From Erysipelotrichaceae bacterium (GTDB lineage Bacteria > Bacillota_I > Bacilli_A > RFN20 > CAG-826), in contig SVBE01000005.1 in assembly GCA_015059065.1 (NCBI GenBank), positions 19,064 to 83,063 on the forward strand: a stretch of 64,000 nucleotides of DNA. The letters are read 5' to 3'. The notes beneath the pieces are model-generated. The model ran no database searches. It worked only from the letters and a program-made list of their open reading frames with translations, and had not been told where the DNA came from. A program made the translations under genes and the position numbers. Positions 51,357 through 59,466 of the stretch are shown piece by piece. The stretch's first letter is position 1; every line of letters begins with the position of its first letter.

Positions 51357-51808
51357 GAGTAGTGTTAACAACTGTCAATCACGCGAGTGTGACCATTAAA
51401 GAAAAAGTAGTGGGCCAAATTAATCGTGGCTTTCTTTTATTAGTTGGTTTTACTCAAGGGGACGATAAAACTATTGTCGAGAAGATGGTTGATAAACTTT
51501 TATCTTTACGCGTATTCCCTGATGAACATGGACAAATCAATATTTCTTTAAACGATGTGAATGGGGAAATTCTTTCCGTCTCTCAGTTCACTTTATATGG
51601 TGATGTGAGAAAAGGAAGAAGACCATCTTTTATCGATGCGCTTCGTCCTTTTGACGCGGAAGAATTATACGACTACTTTAACCTATTAATTGAACAAAAA
51701 CACGGTAGAGTATCCACGGGTGTTTTCGGTGCGGATATGAAAGTTAATAGTGAGAATGATGGACCTTTTACGCTTATCCTTGATAGCAAGGAGCTTTTCC
51801 CATTATGA
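51353..51808 (+). CDS. dtd: D-aminoacyl-tRNA deacylase
   Basis: SQFTLYGDVRKGRRPSF; DGPFTLILDS; ATGA overlap with rarA. Confidence 0.95.
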   Translation: MRVVLTTVNHASVTIKEKVVGQINRGFLLLVGFTQGDDKTIVEKMVDKLLSLRVFPDEHGQINISLNDVNGEILSVSQFTLYGDVRKGRRPSFIDALRPFDAEELYDYFNLLIEQKHGRVSTGVFGADMKVNSENDGPFTLILDSKELFPL

Positions 51809-52935
51809 AAAAAGTATTATTAGGTTTATCAGGCGGAGTTGATTCTGCGGTCGCTTTATATCTACTTAAAAAACAAGGCTATGATGTCACTTGTTGCTTT
51901 ATGCGTAACTGGGATGCTCTAGCGAATAATGATTATTTAGGCAATCCTACTCTTAACGGAGATCAATGCCCACAAGAAAAGGACTGGGATGATGCTAGAA
52001 AAGTTGCAGATTTGCTAAAAACACCGCTGATTCGCTTAGATTTTATCAAAGAATATTGGGATGATGTCTTCACTTATTTGATTAGAGAATATGAGGTTGG
52101 AAGAACTCCAAATCCTGATATCTTCTGCAATAAATATATTAAGTTTGGACCATTTTTAAAATATGCGAAAGAACATGGTTTTGATTATATTGCCATGGGC
52201 CATTACGCCAAAAGAATTGAAGGGGAACCTGTTAGAATGATGAAGGCAAGCGATCGCAATAAAGATCAAACATATTTCCTTTCGCAAATCGATTATGAAC
52301 AGCTTTCTTCTTGTTTATTCCCATTAGGTGATATTAAAAAAGAAGACGTGAGAAGAATAGCTCATGAACTTAACCTATCTTCTGTGATGGATAAAAAGGA
52401 TTCAACAGGCATTTGTTTCATTGGAGAAAGAAACTTTAGAGAATTTTTAAAGAACTATATTCCTGCTAAAAAAGGAGATATTGTTGATATTGAAAATAAT
52501 CGCGTTGTCGGACGTCATGATGGAGTGATGTATTATACGATTGGTCAAAGAAAAGGCTTAGGTATCGGAGGTATTTCTGGAGAAGAAGCTAAAGGTTGGT
52601 TTGTTGCTAAAAAAGATGTAAAGAAAAACATTTTATATGTCGCTAGTGGAGATGATTCAGCTTATTTATTATCTGATAGTTGTACTGTGGATACTCTAAA
52701 TTTCATCAGCGGAAAGATTCCTGAAGGAACACATATGCAGGCCAAATTCAGATATCGCCAACAGGATAATAATGTCACTTTATATTATGTGAATGAAAAT
52801 GAAGTAAAACTTGTCTATGATGAACCGATTAAAGCGGTAACTCCTGGACAAGCCGCTGTCTTCTATCTTGATGATATATGTCTTGGTGGTGGACTAATAA
52901 AGAACACCTACTACAAAGATAAATTGGTAAATTAA
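51805..52935 (+). CDS. mnmA: tRNA-specific 2-thiouridylase
   Basis: LGLSGGVDSAVALYLLK PP-loop; GRTPNPDIFCNKYIKF; DSTGICFIGERNFREFL; ATGA overlap with dtd. Confidence 0.97.
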   Translation: MKKVLLGLSGGVDSAVALYLLKKQGYDVTCCFMRNWDALANNDYLGNPTLNGDQCPQEKDWDDARKVADLLKTPLIRLDFIKEYWDDVFTYLIREYEVGRTPNPDIFCNKYIKFGPFLKYAKEHGFDYIAMGHYAKRIEGEPVRMMKASDRNKDQTYFLSQIDYEQLSSCLFPLGDIKKEDVRRIAHELNLSSVMDKKDSTGICFIGERNFREFLKNYIPAKKGDIVDIENNRVVGRHDGVMYYTIGQRKGLGIGGISGEEAKGWFVAKKDVKKNILYVASGDDSAYLLSDSCTVDTLNFISGKIPEGTHMQAKFRYRQQDNNVTLYYVNENEVKLVYDEPIKAVTPGQAAVFYLDDICLGGGLIKNTYYKDKLVN

Positions 52936-52957
52936 AAAGCGCCGAAGCGCTTTTTTA
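52934..52957 (+). terminator. Rho-independent terminator
   Basis: taaaaagcgccgaagcgcttttttaa. Confidence 0.9.
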
Positions 52958-53019
52958 ATGATTTTATAATTGATTATTCGTTTTGAAAGCCTTTTTTACA
53001 AACTGTGATTCGCTATTAA

Positions 53020-53310
53020 TTATTGTTCGTTCATCGTTGATTCGACAATTAATAAGATACCGCCGACTAAACTTACAAAGAGCAAGGTGCAGATTGCGAA
53101 ACCGATAGAGGCTTTTTCTTCGCCTTGATAGCATTTATAACAGTGAATAGTCATTGGAATACACCATGCGAGTGGAATTAAAAGGATGCCTAAACCCACA
53201 GTGCCGAGAATCATGAAAATGAAGGCGATTAATAATAATGTCTTCTTCATATCGTTTTCATATACTGGTTTTGGTTCTAATTCGTCTGCCATATTTTTAT
53301 CCTCCGTCAA
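53020..53310 (-). CDS. small membrane protein
   Basis: 96 aa, two TM, ggag RBS on minus strand. Confidence 0.6.
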   Translation of the reverse strand: MTEDKNMADELEPKPVYENDMKKTLLLIAFIFMILGTVGLGILLIPLAWCIPMTIHCYKCYQGEEKASIGFAICTLLFVSLVGGILLIVESTMNEQ

Positions 53311-53341
53311 TATTATAGTAGTTTTATTTATAAAATAAATA

Positions 53342-53950
53342 TTAAGCTTTATATCTAATTGATCTAATGAACATGATCACTGGGATGATGAGCAAAACTG
53401 CTCCAACCCCTAGAGGAACATAAGCATCGACTGTATTCATTATTGGTAGTTCATAATATTTTTGAATGATGCGTGAGACGAATTGCTCGATGATCACAAG
53501 ATCTGTTAAAGCGGATAAAAAGGTTATTTCTTTTAAACCGATGACCATGATATCAGTTTTTTCTAACGCTCCTTTTAAATTGATTAAGGAGAGGATAAAC
53601 ATGAGTAATAAGAATCCGATGAATAATAATTCGATCCATCCTTGATAAATGTTTGTTCGAGAAATATCGATGTTATTCACTTTTAATACCGCGAATAAGA
53701 CGAAGATTAAAGAATAGATAAAGGCAGTGATTGCCATTGCAATATAGGCTTTCTTCTTACTTTCTCTACTCGCGGTGACATTTTTCACGAATATAATCTT
53801 ACAGATGAAAACACAGAGAGTAGAGATAGAGGCGATGATCATCACAAGCGACATCGTATATATGCCTAATCCTGCTTTATAGATAAAACTTAATAATGAG
53901 ATTATCGCAGAGAATAATGTCGATCTGCGCATCTTAACTTTGCTTGCCAT
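53342..53950 (-). CDS. multi-TM membrane protein of unknown function
   Basis: 202 aa, five to six hydrophobic segments. Confidence 0.65.
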   Translation of the reverse strand: MASKVKMRRSTLFSAIISLLSFIYKAGLGIYTMSLVMIIASISTLCVFICKIIFVKNVTASRESKKKAYIAMAITAFIYSLIFVLFAVLKVNNIDISRTNIYQGWIELLFIGFLLLMFILSLINLKGALEKTDIMVIGLKEITFLSALTDLVIIEQFVSRIIQKYYELPIMNTVDAYVPLGVGAVLLIIPVIMFIRSIRYKA

Positions 53951-54012
53951 ACATTTATTATAAAATAAAAGACCCTGATATTCTCAAGGTCATTATTGAT
54001 TGTTTGGTTGCG

Positions 54013-54060
54013 GTGGCCAGAAATGATACAATGGGCCACTTTGTCTAATTGTGGGCCACC
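54013..54060. repeat. short array of GTGGCC/GGGCCAC repeats
   Basis: ggtggcca, then tgggccac at 54032 and 54052 (20-bp spacing). Confidence 0.75.
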
Positions 54061-54065
54061 AATAG

Positions 54066-54827
54066 TTAATGTCTTCTTTTAAACAATATTAATTCTGGAT
54101 TTGCGCCTTCAACACCATATGTGCAAATCAATATTATTTCAGCATTTGCCACTATTCCAAAGCATCTATTATTATCTATTTCAAGTTGATTGCCTAAATA
54201 AGTCACATTATCATCTAAAAATTTGGCTTTCATACCTGAAGGTAAGTGATATTCGAGATTGACATATGCTCCAACAAGTGCACTTAGACTTTCTAATTTT
54301 GGCATGCCTTCGATGTTTAAATTATTTATTTCTTCGATTAATTGTTTTTTAAAGGCATCGAATTTTCCATGATCGCTTAGTTCTTTATGCCTTTTCCAAT
54401 AGTCAAGATTTGGAAGCATACCTCTCATATACTCTTTTGCTTGTTCTTCAGAAAAACCTTGAGCAACCATATGAGGAATGCAAACATTAATCAAATCATC
54501 CATATCATTATATGTATAAGTTCCATCTGCATAGCACCACTTGCAATACTCTTCATTCATTGAACCATCTTTATTTCTTCCGATGATTTCATCTTCGAGT
54601 GGCATTCCACAGCATTGGCAAATAAGTTTATTAGGCGAACCCAAAAGTGTATTGATTGACACGTTATATAGCCTTGAAAGCAGTTTTAAAGTTTCTGTAT
54701 TTGGCATTGTTTCACCCGCTTCCCAGCGTGACACTGCTTGTCTTGTAACAAAAACCTTTTCCGCTAATTCCTTTTGCGAATAACCATTTTTAATTCTAAG
54801 TTCCCGTAGCACTAGTTTTGTTTCCAT
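54066..54827 (-). CDS. XRE-family regulator with zinc-ribbon domain
   Basis: LRELRIKNGYSQKELAEKVFVTRQAVSRWEAGE; CQCCGMPLEDEIIGRNKDGSMNEEYCKWCYADG. Confidence 0.9.
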   Translation of the reverse strand: METKLVLRELRIKNGYSQKELAEKVFVTRQAVSRWEAGETMPNTETLKLLSRLYNVSINTLLGSPNKLICQCCGMPLEDEIIGRNKDGSMNEEYCKWCYADGTYTYNDMDDLINVCIPHMVAQGFSEEQAKEYMRGMLPNLDYWKRHKELSDHGKFDAFKKQLIEEINNLNIEGMPKLESLSALVGAYVNLEYHLPSGMKAKFLDDNVTYLGNQLEIDNNRCFGIVANAEIILICTYGVEGANPELILFKRRH

Positions 54828-54880
54828 AAATAATTACCTCAATTCACTAAAATAATACCATTTGCTTCAGGGAGTGCTAA

Positions 54881-54895
54881 GCAACACGTTGTTGC
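54881..54895. promoter_or_regulatory. perfect dyad upstream of the XRE gene
   Basis: gcaaca-cgt-tgttgc, perfect 6-bp arms. Confidence 0.5.
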
Positions 54896-54960
54896 ACTAA
54901 ATCAAATTCAAAGAAAAGTTAAAAAACAGTCCTGAATGTATCAGAACTGTAGTTTACATC

Positions 54961-55037
54961 TGGTAGCTGCGGGGGGACTTGAACCCTCGACAGGCCGGGT
55001 ATGAACCGACTACTCTAGCCAACTGAGTTACGCAGCC
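54961..55037 (-). tRNA. tRNA-Met (CAT)
   Basis: minus strand ggctgcgtaactcagttggctagagtagtcggttcatacccggc...gcagctacca; loop ttcatac. Confidence 0.95.
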
Positions 55038-55040
55038 AAG

Positions 55041-55116
55041 TGGTGGATCTGAAGAGGCTCGAACTCTCGACTTCCTGAATGCAAATCAGGTACTCTCCCA
55101 ACTGAGTTACAGACCC
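55041..55116 (-). tRNA. tRNA-Ala (TGC)
   Basis: minus strand gggtctgtaactcagttgggagagtacctgatttgcattcagg...cagatccacca; loop tttgcat. Confidence 0.94.
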
Positions 55117-55176
55117 ATTTTTGCTCACCTTAAGAAAAATTGAGCATTATTATTATACACAAGAAAAATAAAACTA

Positions 55177-55860
55177 CTACAAAATCTTTTTGAAAGTGGA
55201 GTTATTTATAACTATATAGAGAAGAATTGAACCTAAAGAATTGCCTAAAGTCGCCACTAAGATGGATAGAATTGCATTAAGTGGATTGATGCCATACATA
55301 TTGCCGACGGCAAAATAATACATATTCGCGATACAGTGTTCCATGCCCATCATCACAAAAGTGGTGATGCAGACTAAGATGCCACCTATTTTTAATAAAT
55401 GATTCTTATTCTTTCTAAAGATATCAACGCATAGAAAGACGAGATTACCACAGAAGAAGCTCATCGCTAACATATGGATAATAGATTGTCCAGGATCTCC
55501 AGACCAGGAGATTAATTTGTTATAACAAATAGAAGTGACGGTTTCTTTTAAGGAAGGAATTAATCCGACGAGATAACCCGCGCCGACTGCCCCAACAACG
55601 TTTCCGATATACATGAAGAATAAGGAGATGATAAAAGTCTTTTTATTCTCTAAAACATATCCAATCTTTCCAGTATATAAATGGAAACCTAGGTAACAAA
55701 TGGTTAATAAACCCGCGCAGAAACTGACTGCACCCCAAAACTTTTGACCAATGGAAACGAGGAGAAGGAAGAAAGTTCCACCCATTGCAATAGCAAGTCC
55801 AGCTAGTATTCCTAGTAGGAAGTTATCAAGATATAGTTTTCCAGTAATCTTTTTAATCAT
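55177..55860 (-). CDS. formate/nitrite transporter family protein
   Basis: FLLGILAGLAIAMGGTFFLLLVS; 6-TM FNT layout, GMEHCIANMYYFAVG. Confidence 0.9.
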   Translation of the reverse strand: MIKKITGKLYLDNFLLGILAGLAIAMGGTFFLLLVSIGQKFWGAVSFCAGLLTICYLGFHLYTGKIGYVLENKKTFIISLFFMYIGNVVGAVGAGYLVGLIPSLKETVTSICYNKLISWSGDPGQSIIHMLAMSFFCGNLVFLCVDIFRKNKNHLLKIGGILVCITTFVMMGMEHCIANMYYFAVGNMYGINPLNAILSILVATLGNSLGSILLYIVINNSTFKKIL

Positions 55861-55951
55861 GCGATTTATATTTTATATAAGAAGAAAGATATTGTTAAGG
55901 ATATTTTGTGATGATAATTACACAAAGAAATTTGAGTAATATGCCTATAAG

Positions 55952-57310
55952 TTATTTATGGGGAATGGTGATGAGAATGGTGAAACGATCTTTTTCGATT
56001 TGGAATCCAAGATTTCCCTGGTGTTCAGTGATGATGTAATTGAGACTTTTTATTCCAAATCCATGTTTAGACTTCTCGATTTTAGAAGTTTCGATATCGT
56101 TGTTGTCGTTGAGGTGAATTTGCCCGGTGAAGAAATTCGTTTCTTCGATAATAATCTTGTCGTTATCTTCTCTGACTGTAAGGGAAATAAAACGTTTTTC
56201 TTCAGGGAGTTTTTTGCTTGCCCTTATGGCGTTATCCATAATGTTACCAAAAACGCTATATATTTGAGTTTGAGTGAGCATATTAAGATTTTTAGCATTT
56301 GCTAAACATGTGAATTTAATATTCAATTGCTGACAGATAATAGATTTCTCACATAATACAATGTCTAAGATATCGTTTCCTGTTTGAATGTTGGAATCAT
56401 AGAATTGTAACGCCCGCTTAAGCTCTTCAGTATCTTGCTTATTTAGTTTATCCTCCACTTTATCGATAATCTTTTTTAAATCGTGAATCTTCGTATTGAT
56501 GACTTCCATATTCGACTTCACATTTTCAAACTGTATTGTCTCTAGATGGAGTAGTTCATTGACCACGATATAGTCTTGTTCTTTTTTGCTTTGTTCAAAA
56601 ATACCTGTTGCTAAAAAGATAATTAAGAAGCAGAAGATAATCGCAAATAGTTTTAATATGATGCTTAATTCCATGCTTTCTTTTTCGTATAATCTAGCTA
56701 CATAAACAATTCCGTGCATCACTATGGTAAAAGAAATGGAAAGAAGAGCGACCTTCTTATTGATGGCTTTATCGCGAGAGAGATTGTTTGGTTTTCTAAA
56801 AAGAAAGGCGAGTAGGAAAATAATTGCAATATTGATGAGCAAATATGGGATGAATTCCCAATTTTGTAATTGTCCTAGATCGCTATGCACTAGAGAGATA
56901 GTGACTGTGTCGTTGATATCAACGATATTTTGAATTAATGCATATGATTTGCCGGCGATGCTTTGCGTGCATATCGTACAACACCATATGAGGCAGATAT
57001 TTGCAGTATTTTCATCGTAACATAGCACCATTACCAAAAATATGTATGAAGAAAGTAAAAGATAACATATGATACGAACAGGAATCACAAAGGCTGTATT
57101 AGTAGCTGTGGTATTTAGCATCGCTAGCCCAAAGGAAACAGCTAATCCGATAATAATTGAAGCAGTTAGTTTAAGATAGAAATACTTTTGTTTCTTTCTT
57201 GCAAACATAAAGGCACACATCGCAAAGATATAGAAAAAGAAGGTGAGGATAAAAGAGAAAACCTCGTATGCATTATTACTTCCGATAATATTTACTATCC
57301 AATTAATCAT
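55952..57310 (-). CDS. GHKL-domain sensor histidine kinase (AgrC-like)
   Basis: Multi-TM N-term; IHDLKKIIDKVEDKL; NIMDNAIRAS; GFGIKSLNYI. Start MINWIVN overlaps regulator stop. Confidence 0.88.
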   Translation of the reverse strand: MINWIVNIIGSNNAYEVFSFILTFFFYIFAMCAFMFARKKQKYFYLKLTASIIIGLAVSFGLAMLNTTATNTAFVIPVRIICYLLLSSYIFLVMVLCYDENTANICLIWCCTICTQSIAGKSYALIQNIVDINDTVTISLVHSDLGQLQNWEFIPYLLINIAIIFLLAFLFRKPNNLSRDKAINKKVALLSISFTIVMHGIVYVARLYEKESMELSIILKLFAIIFCFLIIFLATGIFEQSKKEQDYIVVNELLHLETIQFENVKSNMEVINTKIHDLKKIIDKVEDKLNKQDTEELKRALQFYDSNIQTGNDILDIVLCEKSIICQQLNIKFTCLANAKNLNMLTQTQIYSVFGNIMDNAIRASKKLPEEKRFISLTVREDNDKIIIEETNFFTGQIHLNDNNDIETSKIEKSKHGFGIKSLNYIITEHQGNLGFQIEKDRFTILITIPHK

Positions 57311-58016
57311 ATTCTTTGCGTTCTTTAAATTGTTTGAATTTTGCAAGGAATTCTTTGCGGCGTGGATGGCTAATTAATAAGCGGTCACCTCCGACAACGA
57401 CATCATAGTCAACGATTTCAGATGCGTAAGCGAGATTGACTAAATAACAATTGTTACACCTGACAAAAGATTGTGCAGGAAGTTGATTTTCGATGCTTTT
57501 AATCGTGGTGTATTGACGGAATAATCCGCTTGTGGTGTGTATTTCACATTGATGACCGCGGACATCGACATACATGATATCGTCAGCATCGATTTTGATA
57601 TAGCTGTTCTTGTTTTTAATCATTAATGAGGTCGAATTATTTTTTTGTAATCTGTCCATTGCGCGAAAAAACTTTAAAGCGAATTCATAATATTCAATAG
57701 GCTTAACCAAATAATCAAGAGCTTCTACTTCGTAACCTTTTAAAGCGAACTGCTTAGTTGAAGTGACGAAATAGAGAATGAAATTACTATCTTTTTCTCT
57801 TAGTTTCTTCGCTGCATCTACTCCGTTCATGTATGGCATTAAGATATCGAGAAATATAACATCGTATTCACATTTATAATTCTCGATAAAAGGGACGATA
57901 TTATTATATGTTGAGATATCGAAAGCAATTTTCCTCTCTTCCGCATATCGGTTAAGGTAATCAGCCAGTTTTAAAACGCATTCTTTCTCATCGTCGATTA
58001 TGGCAATTTTAATCAT
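57303..58016 (-). CDS. LytTR-family response regulator
   Basis: IAIIDDEKECVLKLADYL REC domain, DVIFLDILMP; C-term LytTR IKIDADDIMYVDVRGHQCEIHTTSG. Confidence 0.93.
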   Translation of the reverse strand: MIKIAIIDDEKECVLKLADYLNRYAEERKIAFDISTYNNIVPFIENYKCEYDVIFLDILMPYMNGVDAAKKLREKDSNFILYFVTSTKQFALKGYEVEALDYLVKPIEYYEFALKFFRAMDRLQKNNSTSLMIKNKNSYIKIDADDIMYVDVRGHQCEIHTTSGLFRQYTTIKSIENQLPAQSFVRCNNCYLVNLAYASEIVDYDVVVGGDRLLISHPRRKEFLAKFKQFKERKEYD

Positions 58017-58023
58017 GAAAATT

Positions 58024-58071
58024 ATTTTACCATAATTTTATTATTGTGCTAACAAATATTCGTTTGCACAA
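58024..58071 (-). promoter_or_regulatory. promoter with dyad operator for the LytTR/GHKL operon
   Basis: minus: TTAGCA (58052-58047) 17 bp TAAAAT (58029-58024); dyad ttgtgctaac-aaatattc-gtttgcacaa 58044-58071. Confidence 0.55.
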
Positions 58072-58106
58072 ATTGATATATAAATAAGAACAGGAAATCT
58101 AAGTTA

Positions 58107-58132
58107 TAAAAGGGGAGGTTAACTCCCCTTAA
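58107..58132 (-). terminator. terminator for the lipoprotein gene
   Basis: taaggggagttaacctccccttttataa on minus strand. Confidence 0.75.
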
Positions 58133-58144
58133 TTATTGAAGCGA

Positions 58145-59341
58145 TTAAGCTTGCATGAATGTGCCAATGATATTTTGACTAGCAGAGAAGCTGAGATCCT
58201 TATCAACACTTCCTCCACCCCAAGTGATGTGCGTAGCGACGATGAACTGTCCTTCTGAAACTGAGGAGTTATATGGATTTCCACTAGATGGAGTTAAAGT
58301 CACAGTATAATTAGCAAATGACCAAGTGCCTTCTTGTACAGTGAATGTGCCATGTCCGGCAAAAGCGATTTTGATAGTGTATGTTTTGTCTTTATTGAAT
58401 GTTAAAGTCGCGTCATTATCTCCATCTTCTAATTCGACGAGAACGCCTTCAGGGAGAGTCTCTCCCTCTTCGGTCTCAGGTATTTTTGCAAAATCTGCGA
58501 TTGGGAATTCGAACTCTAATTCAATAGTGCTATAACCTGCTAAGCTATATTCATATTCAAACGAACCTTTAGTAGCGGATAAAGTCACAGGAATTTCTTC
58601 ATCATCAATCGTGAGAGTTAAAGAAGTCGCAGTCTTCTTGTAAGTGCCAGAAGCAATATTGCTAGTTGCAACATAGATTAAGACGTTACCATCTTTTTGG
58701 AAATAAGCTGCTCCGTCATTTTCCAAAGATTCTACTTTGAGAACATTTTCAGGCTCGACAAATTCCTTTTTGTAGGCTTGGATGAAGGCATCAGCATTAG
58801 CGTATAAGCTACCTTTTTTGCCTGTCATTTCGGCTGTTCTAGTAAAGGATTGGCCTTTGCTGAGTGGGACTGTTAAGTCAAAAGAATATTCGCCTTCGGA
58901 TTCGTACGCGTAATACGTTTTAGCGTTCGAGCCATTATCAAAAGCTAGTTTGATTTGTAAACAGTCAAGACCTTCTTTTGTGACCTCTTTCCAAGTTCCA
59001 ACCATGAAGGCGGCGGAATAAGAAGTGTTAGTGGCGGCAGGAGAAGCATCATAGGAAGAGAATGCATATTTATCCAATGTGGATTTACCTTCTGCGTCAA
59101 GAGTTAGCAAATAGGCTCCATTGATATATGAAGCATAGCTTCCTTCTTCTTCGATTTTTCCTTCGAATTGATAAGTGTCTTTAGCAGCTTTTGTGCTGCT
59201 AGTGTTTTCTACGACACTGCTTGTTCCTTCAACACTTGAGCTTCCTTCCTCTTTGCTCGAGGCGGAACTTGTGTTACTTGTTCCACAAGCGGCTAGTGCA
59301 AAAGTGGCAAACAGACATAGAGATGTTAGTAATTTTTTCAT
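58145..59341 (-). CDS. lipoprotein of unknown function
   Basis: MKKLLTSLCLFATFALAACG lipobox, Ser/Thr-rich linker, beta-rich domains. Confidence 0.8.
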   Translation of the reverse strand: MKKLLTSLCLFATFALAACGTSNTSSASSKEEGSSSVEGTSSVVENTSSTKAAKDTYQFEGKIEEEGSYASYINGAYLLTLDAEGKSTLDKYAFSSYDASPAATNTSYSAAFMVGTWKEVTKEGLDCLQIKLAFDNGSNAKTYYAYESEGEYSFDLTVPLSKGQSFTRTAEMTGKKGSLYANADAFIQAYKKEFVEPENVLKVESLENDGAAYFQKDGNVLIYVATSNIASGTYKKTATSLTLTIDDEEIPVTLSATKGSFEYEYSLAGYSTIELEFEFPIADFAKIPETEEGETLPEGVLVELEDGDNDATLTFNKDKTYTIKIAFAGHGTFTVQEGTWSFANYTVTLTPSSGNPYNSSVSEGQFIVATHITWGGGSVDKDLSFSASQNIIGTFMQA

Positions 59342-59401
59342 TCAAAAAACCTCCAATTGTTTAACACATATTTTGATATGTTATGTGTGTCACCACCATA
59401 A

Positions 59402-59447
59402 TAAAAGGTTATGCACCTTTGGACAAACTGGTCAGCATAACCTTTTT
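59402..59447 (-). terminator. terminator for the GH78 gene
   Basis: aaaggttatgc...gcataaccttt inverted repeat with T/A tails. Confidence 0.7.
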
Positions 59448-59466
59448 AATTTAATGCGTAAATTAT

